A stretch of 64,000 nt of DNA from Gadus chalcogrammus (GCF_026213295.1 NC_079415.1:25940363-26004362); one strand, 5' to 3'. Shown: positions 1 through 11,212, counted from the first letter of the stretch. Program-made: numbers and translations. Notes: a model not told the origin generated them from the sequence alone.

Positions 1-352
1 CACCACCAATCTCTGATCATGAAGCAATTATTTTCTTATTGGTTGGTTGATGCTGCTCATTGTGAGAAAAACATGTATGTTTGTCTTCAAGGTAATCAGA
101 CCCTCCAGTATTTCGCGATGTTGCGATTTGCAACTTCAATGCAACATTTACCAATCACCGCGAATTCAGGGCGGTGTCGCAATTTTATCCAACAAGCGCA
201 ACTTTCCCACAAATTTGACCAATCAGTGGTGACGTCTTGAACTGACGTCGGCAAACTACCTTCCGCCTTAGGGCCGTTACATAGTCGACGCGAGCAACGC
301 GCGTAAACGACGCGAGTGACGCGAGCGACGCGCTTCCTTTCATAGTCTACAC
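1..352. other. Unassigned non-coding DNA
   Basis: No domain-bearing reading frame is seen. Positions 278-332 carry irregular repeats of a CpG-rich GACGCGAG-like unit. The rest is unremarkable. Confidence 0.4.
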
Positions 353-859
353 CAGTGGTTCCCAAACTGTGTGCCGTGAGGCAAGTCCAAGTGTGCCGTG
401 GGATTTTGTGACAACCATAGCCTACTGCAATATAGTATACAACTATACAAAAATTATTTTAATTTACTATATACTACTTTGAATGCACTCATTCCATAAT
501 ACAGAGGCAAACTCTTTATCTAAAAACTATTTAAAAAATCCTCAAAGAGGATCCCACATTTCGCTGTTCGCGCAGTTGCGCAGGTGGGAATTTAATTGTG
601 ACACATCAAAGGCAGTAGGTCAACACAACATTAAAACATAAACAAGAGGGAAAATGGAGCGCTTTTCGTGCGGAGCAAACCACCAACCACCAGTGCAGAG
701 ACTGCAGAGTCCGACAACCCACCGAAAGAAAAGCGCATCAGCTGCGCCACAGGCAGCCAGTGAGCGCGCTATATATGCCGAACACCTTCAGACCTTAAAA
801 GAGAGGTTTGAGCGCTATTTTCCACGTGTGGCGGACATCGAGGACAATGACTGGATCCG
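353..859 (+). mobile_element. hAT-type transposon 5' remnant
   Basis: The segment opens with cagtggttcccaaactg, the usual tip of hAT (Charlie-like) elements, and leads into a short transposase-like reading frame from 654. The distal part is missing: at 860 the sequence switches abruptly into another repeat whose tip is caacccagtcgcc. No right end or 8-bp duplication could be found, so the outer limit is provisional. Confidence 0.5.
654..859 (+). pseudogene. hAT transposase-like fragment, truncated
   Basis: The reading frame starts at an ATG after an A-rich leader and runs about 70 codons. The distal part contains HLQTLKERFERYFPRV followed by DNDWIRNP. This resembles the segment preceding the core of ZBED5/FAM200-like hAT transposases, where a 'LK..F..YFP' stretch is followed by 'WIR.PF'. 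That family match is from memory of the family and not from a search. The frame is cut at about 860 by the tip of the long-inverted-repeat element, and the last residues (VAKKKR) belong to that repeat. The N-terminal third may also be frame-shifted. It cannot encode a working transposase. Confidence 0.45.
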
Positions 860-948
860 CAACCCAGTCGCCAAGAAAAAACGTTGACGATGTACGTTTC
901 CATGAACACTGGATACGTAGCATTTCAACGTAAAAAAGCGTGTTATAC
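860..948 (+). repeat. Core unit copy 1 (aacccagtcgcc ... gcgtgttata)
   Basis: A unit of about 88 bp starts at caacccagtcgccaag and ends at gtgttatac. Other copies are at 1,864-1,952, 7,105-7,191, 7,942-7,990 (partial), 48,857-48,912 (partial) on plus, and 9,949-10,035, 11,128-11,212 and 55,067-55,121 (partial) on minus. Here it is followed by cctacagtatccacg and not by a CA tract. Confidence 0.75.
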
Positions 949-1034
949 CTACAGTATCCACGTGTGCCGCTGTGGAGGCGGGTTTCGGGGTTTGGGTTTC
1001 ACGGCTTTCGCGGCAAATTGTGGACACGATTGTT

Positions 1035-1135
1035 TAGGGGGGGGGGGGGACTGTTGTTGACCGGGGAGGGGGGGGGGGGAGAGACACGTTTGTTGAGGGG
1101 GGGGGAGACACGTTTGTAGGGGGGGGGCACGCTCG
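1035..1135 (+). repeat. G-rich tract, quadruplex-prone
   Basis: Runs of 9 to 13 G are separated by short spacers such as actgttgttgacc and agacacgtttgt. The mirror arm at about 10,955-11,075 carries the complementary C-rich tract with the same spacers. The run lengths satisfy simple G-quadruplex rules. Confidence 0.7.
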
Positions 1136-1420
1136 ACAACGAGAGTTGGTTTTTATTGAACGCTCGACAACGAGAGTTGGTTTTTTTTTTTTTTAACACG
1201 GAACAGCTGCACGAAACGATGGTCACGTCACTCTCGGTGACGGTGTCGACAATAATGAACACACGAACAATGTTAATAGAACAACACACAACCACATAAC
1301 ATCCCGAACCCATTAACCCCACTTAATCCTAACAACAAAACAAGTTAACAAAAGCCCCATTTGTCAACTGAAAACCCCAATTCCCAGAATCCCCCGCGGC
1401 TCCGGAACACGGCGTAGCTT

Positions 1421-1697
1421 ATATTAATCTTTATTATCTGAATGGGAAATGCAATATTTTAGGACAGATACACCATTAAACGCGTTTCAAATGACATTTC
1501 TAGCGAGAAATGTACATTTTCCTTACATAATCTTCAGTCAGTGAATGTGTATGATCTTTATTAATCTTTATTATCTGAATGGGAAATGCAATATTTTAGG
1601 ACCGATTCACGTTAAACGTGTTTCTAATAACATTTCTAGCGAGAAATATACTTTTTACTTGCATAATCTTCAGTCAATGATTGTGTCTGATCTTTAG
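1421..1697 (+). repeat. Two tandem copies of a 138-bp unit
   Basis: Both copies begin attaatctttattatctgaa and include tctagcgagaaat and taatcttcagtca. Inverted counterparts lie at about 10,210-10,490, and related single copies occur at 48,620-48,775 and 55,205-55,350. Confidence 0.75.
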
Positions 1698-1952
1698 TTT
1701 TATAGTTATTAGGATTTGATCGGCTCGCTCGCATGTTTCAACGACGTCAGGTTGCTTTCGCTAAACTAGCAGCTCACGTGCTTCCTGCGTTTGTGTTATT
1801 AAACTGTTACTTTATGTAACTTTTAATGATATCATCTTGTTAGAAACACGTATATCTGAGAGCCAACCCAGTCGCCAAAAGCATACCTACGTTGACAGTG
1901 TACGTTTCGTGAACACTGGATTACGTCGTATTTCAACATAAAATAGCGTGTT

Positions 1953-2034
1953 ATACACACACACACACACGCACGCACACGCACAGACACACACACACAA
2001 GCACAGACACGCACGCACAGACACACAGACACAG

Positions 2035-2069
<35 letters not shown>
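1953..2069 (+). repeat. Compound (CA)n microsatellite
   Basis: An imperfect CA tract with CG and AG interruptions grows directly out of the gtgttata end of core copy 2. Confidence 0.9.
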
Positions 2070-2235
2070 GTGCATTTCGCTGCTAAAACAACAACAAAAA
2101 ATATTCCCTCAAATATTATTACTTTCAAAACGTTTTAACCTCATTCCGAGGTTAAAATAGAACGATATCTCTTATATCTTGTCCATAGCCGACATGCGTC
2201 TAACCCCTGCTGCGAAAATAGACAACACAGCCACA

Positions 2236-2395
2236 CTCGAATTATTAAACTGTGGCCACAAAATAATTATCTTGTTCCTTCTGATTATTAAACTGTGGCC
2301 ACAAATTAATTATCTTGTTCACACAAATTATTAAACTGTGGCCACAAATTAATTATCTCGTTCCCGCAATTTATTAAATTGTGGCCACAGATTAT
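2236..2395 (+). repeat. Tandem repeat, about 48-bp unit, four copies
   Basis: Each unit contains attattaaactgtggccaca followed by aattaattatcttgttc. Spacing is 45 to 50 bp and the last copy is the most diverged. Confidence 0.85.
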
Positions 2396-2607
2396 CAAGT
2401 CATGCAAACAGATCACTAATTCGGGCAAACAGATATATTTTTTTTTCCCAGGTGTCACCAGAGGGCTCCGTATGTTTCTAAGAATTGGTTGCCTAATTTC
2501 CTAGGAAGTACACATTATCTGAGTTATTACCAACCTAAAACAGTTACAACTACACGCTACTTAGTTGAGTTGATGGGTAATAGTGGAGGTTTTACTTGGT
2601 ACATCAG

Positions 2608-2838
2608 CTGTAATTCCTCTGTATTTACCTTCTTATTACCAGTGGTAATTACACAGTAATACACTATAATTTACCGGATAATCCTCTGTATTTACCTTCT
2701 TATTACCAGTGGTAATTACCCAGTAATACACTATGATTTACCATGTATTTACCGGGTAACTACCTCTGTATTTACCTTCTTATTACCAGTGGTAATTACC
2801 CAGTAATACACTATAATTTACCATGTATGTACCGGGTA
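2608..2838 (+). repeat. Tandem repeat, about 65-80-bp unit, three copies
   Basis: Units contain cctctgtatttaccttctta, then accagtggtaattac, then cagtaatacactat. The short partial palindrome accagtggtaat recurs in each copy. Confidence 0.85.
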
Positions 2839-2849
2839 AATACCTAGTA

Positions 2850-4344
2850 ATTAGGTGACTGTAAAAGGAAGGGTTACCGCTTATTTAACCAAAATACCAA
2901 GACACCAAATAACAACAACTCGTATCAAAATAGGGAGCCACAAAGCGTCTTGGTCATTTAGAACCACAGACGCGCGTATGGCCCATGTGCACGCGCACGT
3001 CAATCTCTCCCGCGGAGCCCCCGTATCTCTCACTCGCTCATTTATCTATAATTTTAGTTTGTTTGATCAAAGAGACACTTTACCTGCTGCTGAGCGTTTC
3101 AGACGGGGCAAGAACAGATCAAACGACTCTATCCTATATATGGCAAGACAACTTACCGTTGAGCTCTGGTCGTATGATCCGTTCGAGTCCCGTCCTCTGG
3201 CCCGGCAGCTGGAGAGTCCCTAATTCCTCCTGGTCGTGACGCCAATTATGTCGGAGATTAATCGAGATTTAAAACACTTAGGCTAATTCAAGAGAGAGAG
3301 TAAAATAAAACGAGGGTCCGGAGCAAGAATTGACAAAAGACTTTATCGTGCAGAAAAACAACATAACAGCCGAGTAGGGTCTTAAGAGTCACTGCCGTTC
3401 ACAAACTGCGGCGTCTTTTTATACACACAAACAGAGCAGCTTCTCCTTGAGGTGTCTGCCTCCATTCAGTCATAAATCCACTTTAACCTGAATGGTCAGA
3501 AAAGACAACAAATGGTCTGCAAAGATAGCCCTGCTCCTTTTAGGGGGGGTCCATCTGTTCTAAACCCAGACACCTAGGCACCGTGTGTTTTCCACTATTA
3601 GATATAAAAGACCTCATAATAATCACAGTTTATCATAGAATATATCATTAATTTCTACCACAACGCTCGATCAAAGGCCCGGCCCGAGTATAGTGGTGGG
3701 AAATATCGGCCCGGGCCGGGTCGGGCTCGGGCTCGGGCTCGGGCAGAGAATCTAAACACTGACTGGAACTACTTAGCAGGTGTCTGTAGGGCTATATCAG
3801 GAGTTAATGCACGCACTGCAGCCAATCAGAATCAGAGTATTCCCTCAGACCATGGTCTAAACAATATTATTCACGAGTTATAAACAACCCCTACACATCA
3901 ATATTAATGACAACCCTGTGGAAATTGCCATAAGTGAGAGATACAATTTCGCACGTTCTGCACACAGTTGGGTGACTCGTTTATTTAGTAAGAGAGAAAC
4001 AGGAAATCAAAACGTGCTAAAGGTAAACAAATCCCGCATGGGCTCTGACGTCATGAGACGCTCGTAATCCTTAAAAGGGAAAGCGATCCCTGAACCACCA
4101 AGATAGTAAACGACATGCCTAACACAATTGAAAGAACAACACATAACAAAATACTTTAGGTGAATTATGTTACACTCACTACAACCCATTAAATACGGTA
4201 TGATTTCTAGATGTCATGGCAACGTCCGCTCGCGACACTGGACTTGCGATCGAGGCATCGACGCGGACGTTCATTCACATAGCCAAAAACAAGAGAATAT
4301 ATGGCTAGATAAATAAACATCAAGACATACAATTCTAAAAAAAC
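2850..4344. other. Non-coding, no recognisable element
   Basis: No protein domain is seen in any frame. A short (GGGCTC)n stretch with GC-rich flanks lies at about 3,690-3,740. The rest contains no tandem structure I can identify. Confidence 0.4.
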
Positions 4345-5277
4345 AGATGAAGGTCCTCACCAATCCTCGAGCCTGTCCCTCAGCACTGGAGCTCCACAAG
4401 GCTGTGTATTGAGTCCCCTGCTGTACTCCGTATACACATATGACTGCAACCACCCATCCTTCAAATACTGTGATCAAATTTGCAGATGACACCACTGTGG
4501 TAGGACAAATCACCCATGAAAATTAAAGTGCCTACAGAGACGAAGTTGACAGACTGACAGAATGGTGTCAAAAAAAACCTGACCCTGAATGTCAGAAAGA
4601 CAAAGAAATCATAGTCGACTTCAGGCGGCAAAGGCGAACCCTCAACCCCTCATCATCAATGGTGAGGAAGTAGAGAGGACCTCCTGCTTTAAGTTCCTGG
4701 GGGTTATGCTCTCAGAGGACCTGAAATGGGTGATGAACACAACTGCCACAGTAAGGAAAGCACAACAGCGGCTCTACTTCTTGAGAATATTGAGGAAAAA
4801 CAACCTGTCTCCCGAGCTGCTTGAGACTTTTTACCACTGCTGCATTGAAAGTGTGATCACTTACTGTATCACTGCATGGTACGTCAACTGCACAGAAAAG
4901 GACAGGAAATCCCTCAGTCGGGTCATAAGGTCTGCTGAGAGAATAGTTGGACTTCCACTGCCTCCCCTGGATGACATCTTTAGGACGCGCTGCCTCCGCC
5001 GAGCATGTGGCATTTTAAAGGATGAGACTCACCCCGCAAACCATCTCTTCACCCTGCTACCCTCTGGCAGGCGCTACCGGGCCACTACAGCCCGCACCTC
5101 CAGACTGCAGAACAGTTTCATCCCCAGGGCCATCACAGAACTTAATAATCACACTACACTCCTACCCTCCACCCAGCACAACTGCACTTTTGTTAGTGGT
5201 TGCACAAACAAATTTCGTTGTGTATCCAATGCACAATGACAAATAAAGTCTATTCTATTCTATTCTATTCTATGAAG
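4345..5277 (+). mobile_element. 5'-truncated L2-type LINE
   Basis: The copy holds the distal reverse transcriptase, the C-terminal region and a 3' microsatellite tail. From about 4,375 the frames encode LSTGAPQGCVLSPLLYS and then, one frame over, FADDTTVVG, the catalytic box of LINE reverse transcriptases. The coding part is followed by the tail aatgacaaataaagtc and a (TCTAT)n array, as usual for L2-like LINEs that end in short tandem repeats. The 5' part is absent, as expected for incomplete target-primed reverse transcription. Confidence 0.8.
4589..5239 (+). pseudogene. LINE (L2-type) reverse transcriptase C-terminal fragment
   Basis: An open frame of 216 codons corresponds to the region downstream of the RT catalytic box. 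Recognisable stretches are FKFLGVMLSEDLKW, the thumb-side motif following the palm, then LSRVIRSAERIVGLPLPPL and HLFTLLPSGRRYR near the C-terminus. Full-length L2 ORF2 proteins also have an N-terminal endonuclease and a complete RT, both missing here. The catalytic FADD box lies just upstream in another frame, so at least one frameshift separates them and the first ATG is not a natural start. It is a dead fragment of a self-copying enzyme that nicks DNA and reverse transcribes its own RNA. Confidence 0.8.
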
Positions 5278-5374
5278 CAGCTACCCTTTTTTCCTTCGCG
5301 GTTTGCCTACAGAGCAGCGCACCTGCATTTAATATATCTGTGTATTGTCACAATTTCTCAGTATCAAAGGTGAA

Positions 5375-5740
5375 AGTAGAAACGGGTGGCCAAAAGCTGT
5401 CGTATTGTTAGTTATCACAGACAATTTTAAATAGAAACGGGTGGCCAAAAGCTGTCATTTGTTAGTTATCACAGACAATTTTCAACAATGAATGATCTGT
5501 ACGGCGCTCCATAAGGGACATTAGGGAGAACGCTACCGGACAGAACCTTAGTTTGGAAGTCATGCTTAGTGACACGAGAAATAGCCTACTTCCAAATATA
5601 CAATTTAGAAAATAGGCCTACGTGTCCCTGATCACGTTTCAATAGATTAAATAACGCGACAGTGTCAGGTATTTTCGTGAGACCATACCCGTACTTCCAT
5701 GAGTATACTTAAAGGAAGTATACTATCCGCACTGTCTACT
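5375..5740 (+). repeat. Copy of the outer-arm module of the 8.5-kb palindrome, with short tandem duplication
   Basis: The stretch agaaacgggtggccaaaagc to acagacaatttt is duplicated in tandem (5,378-5,430 and 5,433-5,482). The following sequence (gttctgtacgg-like box, gacagaaccttag, gatcacgtttcaatagatta) matches 55,550-55,810 in the same orientation with moderate divergence. Confidence 0.7.
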
Positions 5741-6427
5741 ACGTTCATTTTTCAGATGTGAGTGCTCCTCCCCCGCAATAAACATCCCGCTTTGAACGGT
5801 GAACTCTTTACGCCTAGCAGCTATAAAAAGCTATAAAAACTATAAAAACTACAAAATGACTATTAATGTGGGAAATGCGCCGACTTTGGCTCAGCCTGGC
5901 TCCGCCTCTTTCGCTACGTAGCTAAGATGGCTGCCATTGAGTACGGGGAGTGTCCTTCGATCCACACTTCACGATTAGCCCGTTTTCAGTACGGCATCCG
6001 GGTCCTTGAAGTATACTTCTTTTCGCCGGATCTGAATTGGAACGTACTGCGTACTCAAATTTTGGCTAGTAAGTACGGACAGTACGGGTATTGGAACACG
6101 GCACTGTACTTACGTGACACAAACCAGCACCGCAAACGTTCTCTCCCGCTTGAGATGACGTCTTTCTTTATAGGTTCATGGGTCTGATTCGCCGATTTCC
6201 CATGCTGATATCCCCGGAGATTCTCGGGCATCTTCGACAATTTGGCTATAGATTGTCTCATTACACGCTAAATAATATAATTATAGCCTAATTATATATA
6301 TAGCCTATACATATATAGGCAATATATATATTAGGCAATATATATATATACATATAGCATTTGTGGTTTTGGCATAAACATAACTAGGGTGCACTGTACT
6401 ATCTGCGCACACCCTTTCTGAAGCCTC
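5741..6427. other. Non-coding, with TA-rich and palindromic short stretches
   Basis: Short AT-rich repeats lie at 6,285-6,355. The reading frame at 5,927-6,187 has no recognisable domain. Confidence 0.35.
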
Positions 6428-6482
6428 TCTCTCGCTTTCTCTCTCTCTCTCTGTCCCTCCCTCTCTCTCTTTCTCTCTCTCT
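6428..6482 (+). repeat. (TC)n microsatellite
   Basis: Interrupted TC/CT dinucleotide tract. Confidence 0.9.
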
Positions 6483-6764
6483 CGTAGCGTTTTGTGGAGC
6501 ACGTTCATTGTCTGACAACACTCCCATTCAGAAAGCATTGGTTTACATTTCGTTCTGTGTAGCACGCAAAAGTCGGACTATCGTACTCTGGAACACGCTT
6601 CAATAGATTAATGTTCGTGCGCATGAGCACGCAATCGCGTGATACCGGGTTGCGCACTGCAATCGCAACAAAAACCTAAAAAACACAGCAACTTTCATCA
6701 CAACTTTTTGGAAAAGCTCACGCAACATCAGGCATTTTAGGCGGCAACAATCTCAAATCTCATA

Positions 6765-7104
6765 ATTACACACATACACACTCACAGATATGCAGTCACA
6801 CACGTACATATAAAGACAGTCACACACACATTTACATATTAACACACACGTGGCACATATTAACACACACCACACACACACATACATATACACATGCACA
6901 AAAACACAGACAGACACAAACACACATAAACACATTAACGCATACACACACATAAACATTTTTTCACATTAACACGCACAGGCGGCACATATTAACACAC
7001 ACACACACATACACACATACATATTCCCACATACACATGCACACAAATATTTACACGCACACAAAACACGGACGGACACAAACACGCATACACACATATT
7101 AACA
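6765..7104 (+). repeat. Cryptic CA-rich tract
   Basis: Irregular CA-rich DNA with repeated acattaacacacac-like words. It ends exactly where the caacccagtcgcc tip of the next repeat begins at 7,105. Comparable CA-rich DNA resumes at 11,213, which suggests an insertion into a CA tract. Confidence 0.8.
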
Positions 7105-7283
7105 CAACCCAGTCGCCAAGAAAAAACGTTGACGGTGTACGTTTCCATGAACACTGGATACGTAACATTTCAACGTAAAATAGCGTGTTATACCTACAGT
7201 ATCCACGCGTGCCGCTGTGGAGGCGGGTTTCGGGGTTTGGGTTTCACGGGTTTCGCGGCAAATTGTGGACACGATTGTATGGA
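7105..7283 (+). repeat. Core unit copy 3 with GC-rich extension
   Basis: It starts caacccagtcgccaag, matches 860-1,035 closely, and is the inverted counterpart of the 11,095-11,212 end. The extension contains gccgctgtggaggcgggttt and ggcaaattgtggacacgatt. Confidence 0.8.
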
Positions 7284-7448
7284 GGCAGATTTGTGTCTTT
7301 ATTATGCAATCAAAAATAATAGGTTTGAGAGCAAAACTTTCCACACTGCAATCAAAAAATTGATTTGAGAGCAAAACTATCGACACTGCAATCAAAAATT
7401 TTTTATTGCACGATAAATTAATGTGATAAAAAAAATATTGATAGGAAT

Positions 7449-7592
7449 CCAAAGTTTTGTTTGCAAACCCAAAAGTTTTGTTTGCAAATCCAAAAGTTTT
7501 GTTTGCGAATCCAAAAGTTTTGTTTGCGAATCCAAAAGCTTTGTTTGCGAATCCTAAAGTTTTGCTTGCAAATCCAAAAGCTTTGCTTGCTG
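7449..7592 (+). repeat. Tandem repeat, 20-21-bp unit, about seven copies
   Basis: The unit is close to ccaaaagttttgtttgcaaa. One frame reads as repeated FANPKVL, which is a repeat artefact and not a gene. Confidence 0.9.
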
Positions 7593-7706
7593 TTGAGCTG
7601 AATCTCGTGGACGGGACCTACGCCGAAAGATGTAAGACACGTCTCTATTGGTCAGTCTCGATCGGAGTGACAACTTGGCAACATCCACAGTTAGTAACGA
7701 GAGAGG

Positions 7707-7936
7707 GAGTTCAATTTCATGTAGGCTACGCCGTCTAGGCTTCGCCTTATGGGCTAGTCCCGTGCGCGCGCTTGCGCGCCCTGAAAATTCCGTAGGCCTC
7801 CCTGTCAGCCGACAAGGAGACCATGGCAGAGGAGAGCAGGGCGATGTTGTTGACCGCCGCGGATTGAGAGGCACAAACGAACACCCTGTCCGTCAGGCCG
7901 ACAATCTGCTTCTGGAGGCGGTCGGGGGCAGCGGCT
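7707..7936 (-). mobile_element. DIRS-like retrotransposon scrap (terminus plus gag fragment)
   Basis: The segment begins ttcaatttcatgtaggctac, the same tip as at 19,649 (ggttctatttcatgtaggct) and related to the DIRS end at 25,259. It continues with ggcttcgccttatgggct. From about 7,795 to 7,936 the minus strand encodes LQKQIVGLTDRVFVCASQ and NNIALLSSAMVSLSADRE, similar to the central part of DIRS Gag proteins. Everything between the end and gag is missing. The piece is then cut by a partial core unit at 7,942. Confidence 0.6.
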
Positions 7937-7990
7937 TTTCGGATGTGAACACTGGATTACGTCGCATTTCAACATAAAATAGCGTGTTAT

Positions 7991-8032
7991 ACACACACAC
8001 ACGCACACACACGCACACACAGACACACACAC

Positions 8033-8079
<47 letters not shown>

Positions 8080-8091
8080 ACACACTACGCA
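7991..8091 (+). repeat. (CA)n microsatellite
   Basis: The CA tract follows a partial core unit ending gcgtgttata, the same arrangement as at 1,953 and 48,913. Confidence 0.9.
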
Positions 8092-9845
8092 CACGGTGCA
8101 TTTCGCTGCTAAACAACAACAAAAAAATATTCCCTCAAATATTATTACTTTCAAAACATTGTCCAAAATGGCCAATAATATCATTTTTATTTGGGATGCT
8201 TCTAGAACATTTTGGGTGGATTTTGAACGGTATGTGGGCAGCACTTTTTTTGCAGGACCTGGCAACCCTGCGTTGTTGCCCGAGGTGCTGAAATACTCCG
8301 GAACAGATCTGGATCCACCATCCCCCCCCCCCCTAAATAAATACTATGGCAGAATAAAGAATAATTCATGCATTATCATTAAACTTGAACATTTGTTTTT
8401 ACAGTAGAGTGTTGGAGGGATGACGTATGTTGGCCAACGCGGAAGTTAGCGTCGCCCTGGGTTCCCTTGACAAAAAGCCAACGGGTTTTTCCATTGGATT
8501 TTGGATTATTGCAGAAAAATTAGCATATTTGAAGCACCTCCTCAAAAACTGAAAATAAAAAAATAAAAAAAAGAACCGTGCTCCAAAGAACGAAATTTAA
8601 ACCAATGCATTCTGAATGGGAGTGTTTCTCCAATTTTTCCATGCTACACAGAACGAAATGTAAACCCATGCAAATAAAGACTTCATGGTCATAATAATTT
8701 AAATATCATTAATCTCCTGAGTGTGTTGGGTGGTACTATTTTTTTCAACGGGGCTGCATCCAGTCACTTGACCATCATGGTTGCTATGGTGGTTGCTATC
8801 GACCGCCCCCTCTAATCCTTACATGGCTCTAAAAACCACACGGCAATGGAGCTGCCGTCAATTGTGTTGTTTTTGTCGTAAACTGGGGTCCGACGGTTAA
8901 AAAATAGAAAGATATTCCGAGGTATCCTTAAAAGCAGCTTGGATGTTTTTATTTTCTGCAGTTTAGACTTCTTCTATAACCTATTTTTGAAAGCAAAACA
9001 GCAAGTCCATTGATTTAACGAGGCAGGGTTATTTGAAACAATTTATTGAATAAATAGTTGTGAGAGGTCATTCCTTCTCCTGAGTTTGCTTCCTATTTAT
9101 GTCTAGTGTACACCCCTACTGTCCAAAAGCATCCCCCCCCCCCTCCCCATATGGATTTGGAGAGTTGTTGCCACGTCCCAGTGGTGGAAGTATCATATAA
9201 TATGAAAGAGGGCATTCAATTATACTAAAATGATCAATTAGGAGGCCGAAGCCCTAAAGGAAGTGATGCAATAGGTGACTGAGTCGAGAACATTAAAGTA
9301 AACTGTACCTTGGGGTCTCTTATATATCAAAGGGGGTTTCAAAGGACGCATACGCTTCAACCTGTGGCTCCAGCCCTATAGGAAATGACTCAGCAAGTGC
9401 TCCATCTCGTTGCACCTCACCCAGCGGCTCGCTTGCAAGATTTTGGCCTGAAGTTCTTCCCAGACCTACACCCTAACAGTCCAACATGCATATCTGAGAA
9501 TCAGGCCTCTCTTCAATAATGACAAAAAGTTCTTCCCAGACCTACACCGTAGCCATCCAACCTGCATATCTGAGAATCAGGCCTCTCTTTAATAATGACA
9601 AAAAGTTATGAGAGAAATACACATTAACTTTTGTCTCATAAGCGGCGTGGTGCCGTCTCCTTTTGACCTTTTGACCCCAGACTTCTGGGGGAATAGCTGA
9701 ATCAATTCATTAGTCAATCAGAAGCATGTAAATATCTTGCCGGTGGCATAAGAGGGCGAGATCTGATGGCTTTTTGTCAAGGGAACCCAGGGCGACGCTC
9801 ACTTCCGGGTTGGCCAACATACGTCATCCATCCACCACTCTATAC
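8092..9845 (+). repeat. Inverted module shared with the 8.5-kb palindrome
   Basis: The block 8,407-9,720 matches 49,086-50,310 in order and orientation, including gtcgccctgggttcccttga and ggaggccgaagccctaaagg. Its flanks (8,345-8,482 and 9,767-9,900) are inverted copies of each other around ccctgggttcccttgacaaa. No coding capacity is evident. Confidence 0.7.
9452..9606 (+). repeat. Tandem duplication of about 80 bp
   Basis: The stretch gttcttcccagacctacacc through aataatgacaaaa occurs twice in a row here, but once in the related copies at 50,110 and 51,505. Confidence 0.85.
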
Positions 9846-9917
9846 TGTAATAGCACATTGAAGTTGAATGATAATGAATGAATTTATTCTTTATTCTGCC
9901 TTAGTATTTATTTGGCA

Positions 9918-11212
9918 GCGATATGCATTGTGTGTGTGTGTGTGTGTATAACACGCTATTTTATGTTGAAATGCGACGTAATCCAGTGTTCACGAAAACG
10001 TACACTGTCAACGTATGCTTTTGGCGACTGGGTTGGCTCTCAGATATACGTGTTTCTAACAAGATGATATCATTAAAAGTTACATAAAGTAACGGTTTAA
10101 TAACAGAAACGCAGGATACACGTGAGCTGCTAGTTTGCAGCGTCCCTAACAACCTGACGTCGTTGAAACATGCGAGCGAGCCGATAAAATCTTCCTAATA
10201 ACTATAAAACTAAAGATCAGACACAATCACTGACTGAAGATTATGCAAGTAAAAAGTATATTTCTTGCTAGAAATGTTATTAGAAACACGTTTAACGGTG
10301 AATCGGTCCTAAAATATTGCATTTCCCATTCAGATAATAAAGTTTAATAAAGATCATACACATTCACTGACTGAAGATTATGTAAGGAAAATGTACATTT
10401 CTTGCTAGAAATGTCATTAGCAACGCGTTTAATGGTGTATCTGTCCTAAAATGTTGCATTTCCCATTCAGATAATAAAGATTAATATAGGCTACGTATCA
10501 ATTTCACCAAATGCTAGGAGAACGTATGGCCCCCTGTTGGTGCTATTCCCCCATTCATTTCGAATGGAGAAGAAAACGTTTTCAGGGTCACGCTTTGCTC
10601 CAAGGCAGAGGGGAATGTAAAATGGAAAATATTTATTGTGGCGACCACGGGTGTGGACGCCGTGTTCCGGAGCCGCGGGGGATTCTGGGAATTGGGGTTG
10701 TCAGTTGACAAAAGGGGCTTTTGTTAACTTGTTTTTGTTGTTAGGATTAAATGGGGTTAATGGGTTCGGGATGTTATGTGGTTGTGTGTTCTATTAATAT
10801 GTTCATTGTTCGTGTGTTCATTGTTGTCGACACCGTCACCGAGAGTGACGTGACCATCGTTTCGGGCAGCTGTTCCGTGTTGAAGTCTCGTTCAATAAAA
10901 ACCAACTCTCGTTGTCGAGCGTTCAATAAAAACAACTCTCGTTGTCGAGCGTTTCCCCCCCCCTCAACAAACGTGTCGTCCCCCCCCCCCCCCCCCCCCC
11001 CCCCCCCTCAACAAACGTGTCTTCTCCCCCCCCCTCCCCAGTCAACAACAGTCTACCTCCCCCCCCCCCCTCCCTCAACAATCGTGTCCACCGCCTCCAC
11101 AGCGGCACGCGTGGATACTGTAGGTATAACACGCTATTTTACGTTGAAATGCTACGTATCCAGTGTTCATGGAAATGTACACCGTCAACGTTTTTTCTTG
11201 GCGACTGGGTTG
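9918..11212 (-). repeat. Right arm of 10-kb-spaced inverted repeat (CAACCCAG family)
   Basis: Reverse complement of 860-2,083, ending ttggcgactgggttg. It contains two inverted core units (9,949-10,035 and 11,128-11,212), the inverted 138-bp tandem pair and the C-rich counterpart of the G-rich tract. About 150 bp with no partner in the left arm lies at 10,495-10,640. Confidence 0.8.
10955..11075 (+). repeat. C-rich tract with ctcaacaa spacers
   Basis: Long C runs separated by tcaacaaacgtgtc-like spacers. It is the complement of the 1,035-1,135 G tract, and the runs differ in length between the arms. Confidence 0.85.

Larger units (their letters stand above)
860..2083 (+). repeat. Left arm of 10-kb-spaced inverted repeat (CAACCCAG family)
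   Basis: This arm matches the reverse complement of 9,918-11,212 over nearly its whole length. Its order is an 88-bp core, a G-rich tract, two copies of cgctcgacaacgagagttgg, a spacer containing ccgcggctccggaacacg, two tandem copies of a 138-bp unit, a second core and a CA tract. The right arm carries about 150 bp extra near 10,495-10,640. No target duplication flanks the pair (tggatccg on the left, cacataca on the right), so the arms may not come from one insertion. Confidence 0.8.

Noticed and set aside
1887..2128. Reading frames rich in VCVCV or THTHTH
   Set aside because: They are translations of CA/GT microsatellites. The same applies at 7,893, 11,653, 20,694, 44,073, 56,744 and 63,413.
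7457..7738. Frame with repeated FANPKVL
   Set aside because: It translates a 20-21-bp tandem repeat and runs into a DIRS scrap. No domain or start context supports a gene.
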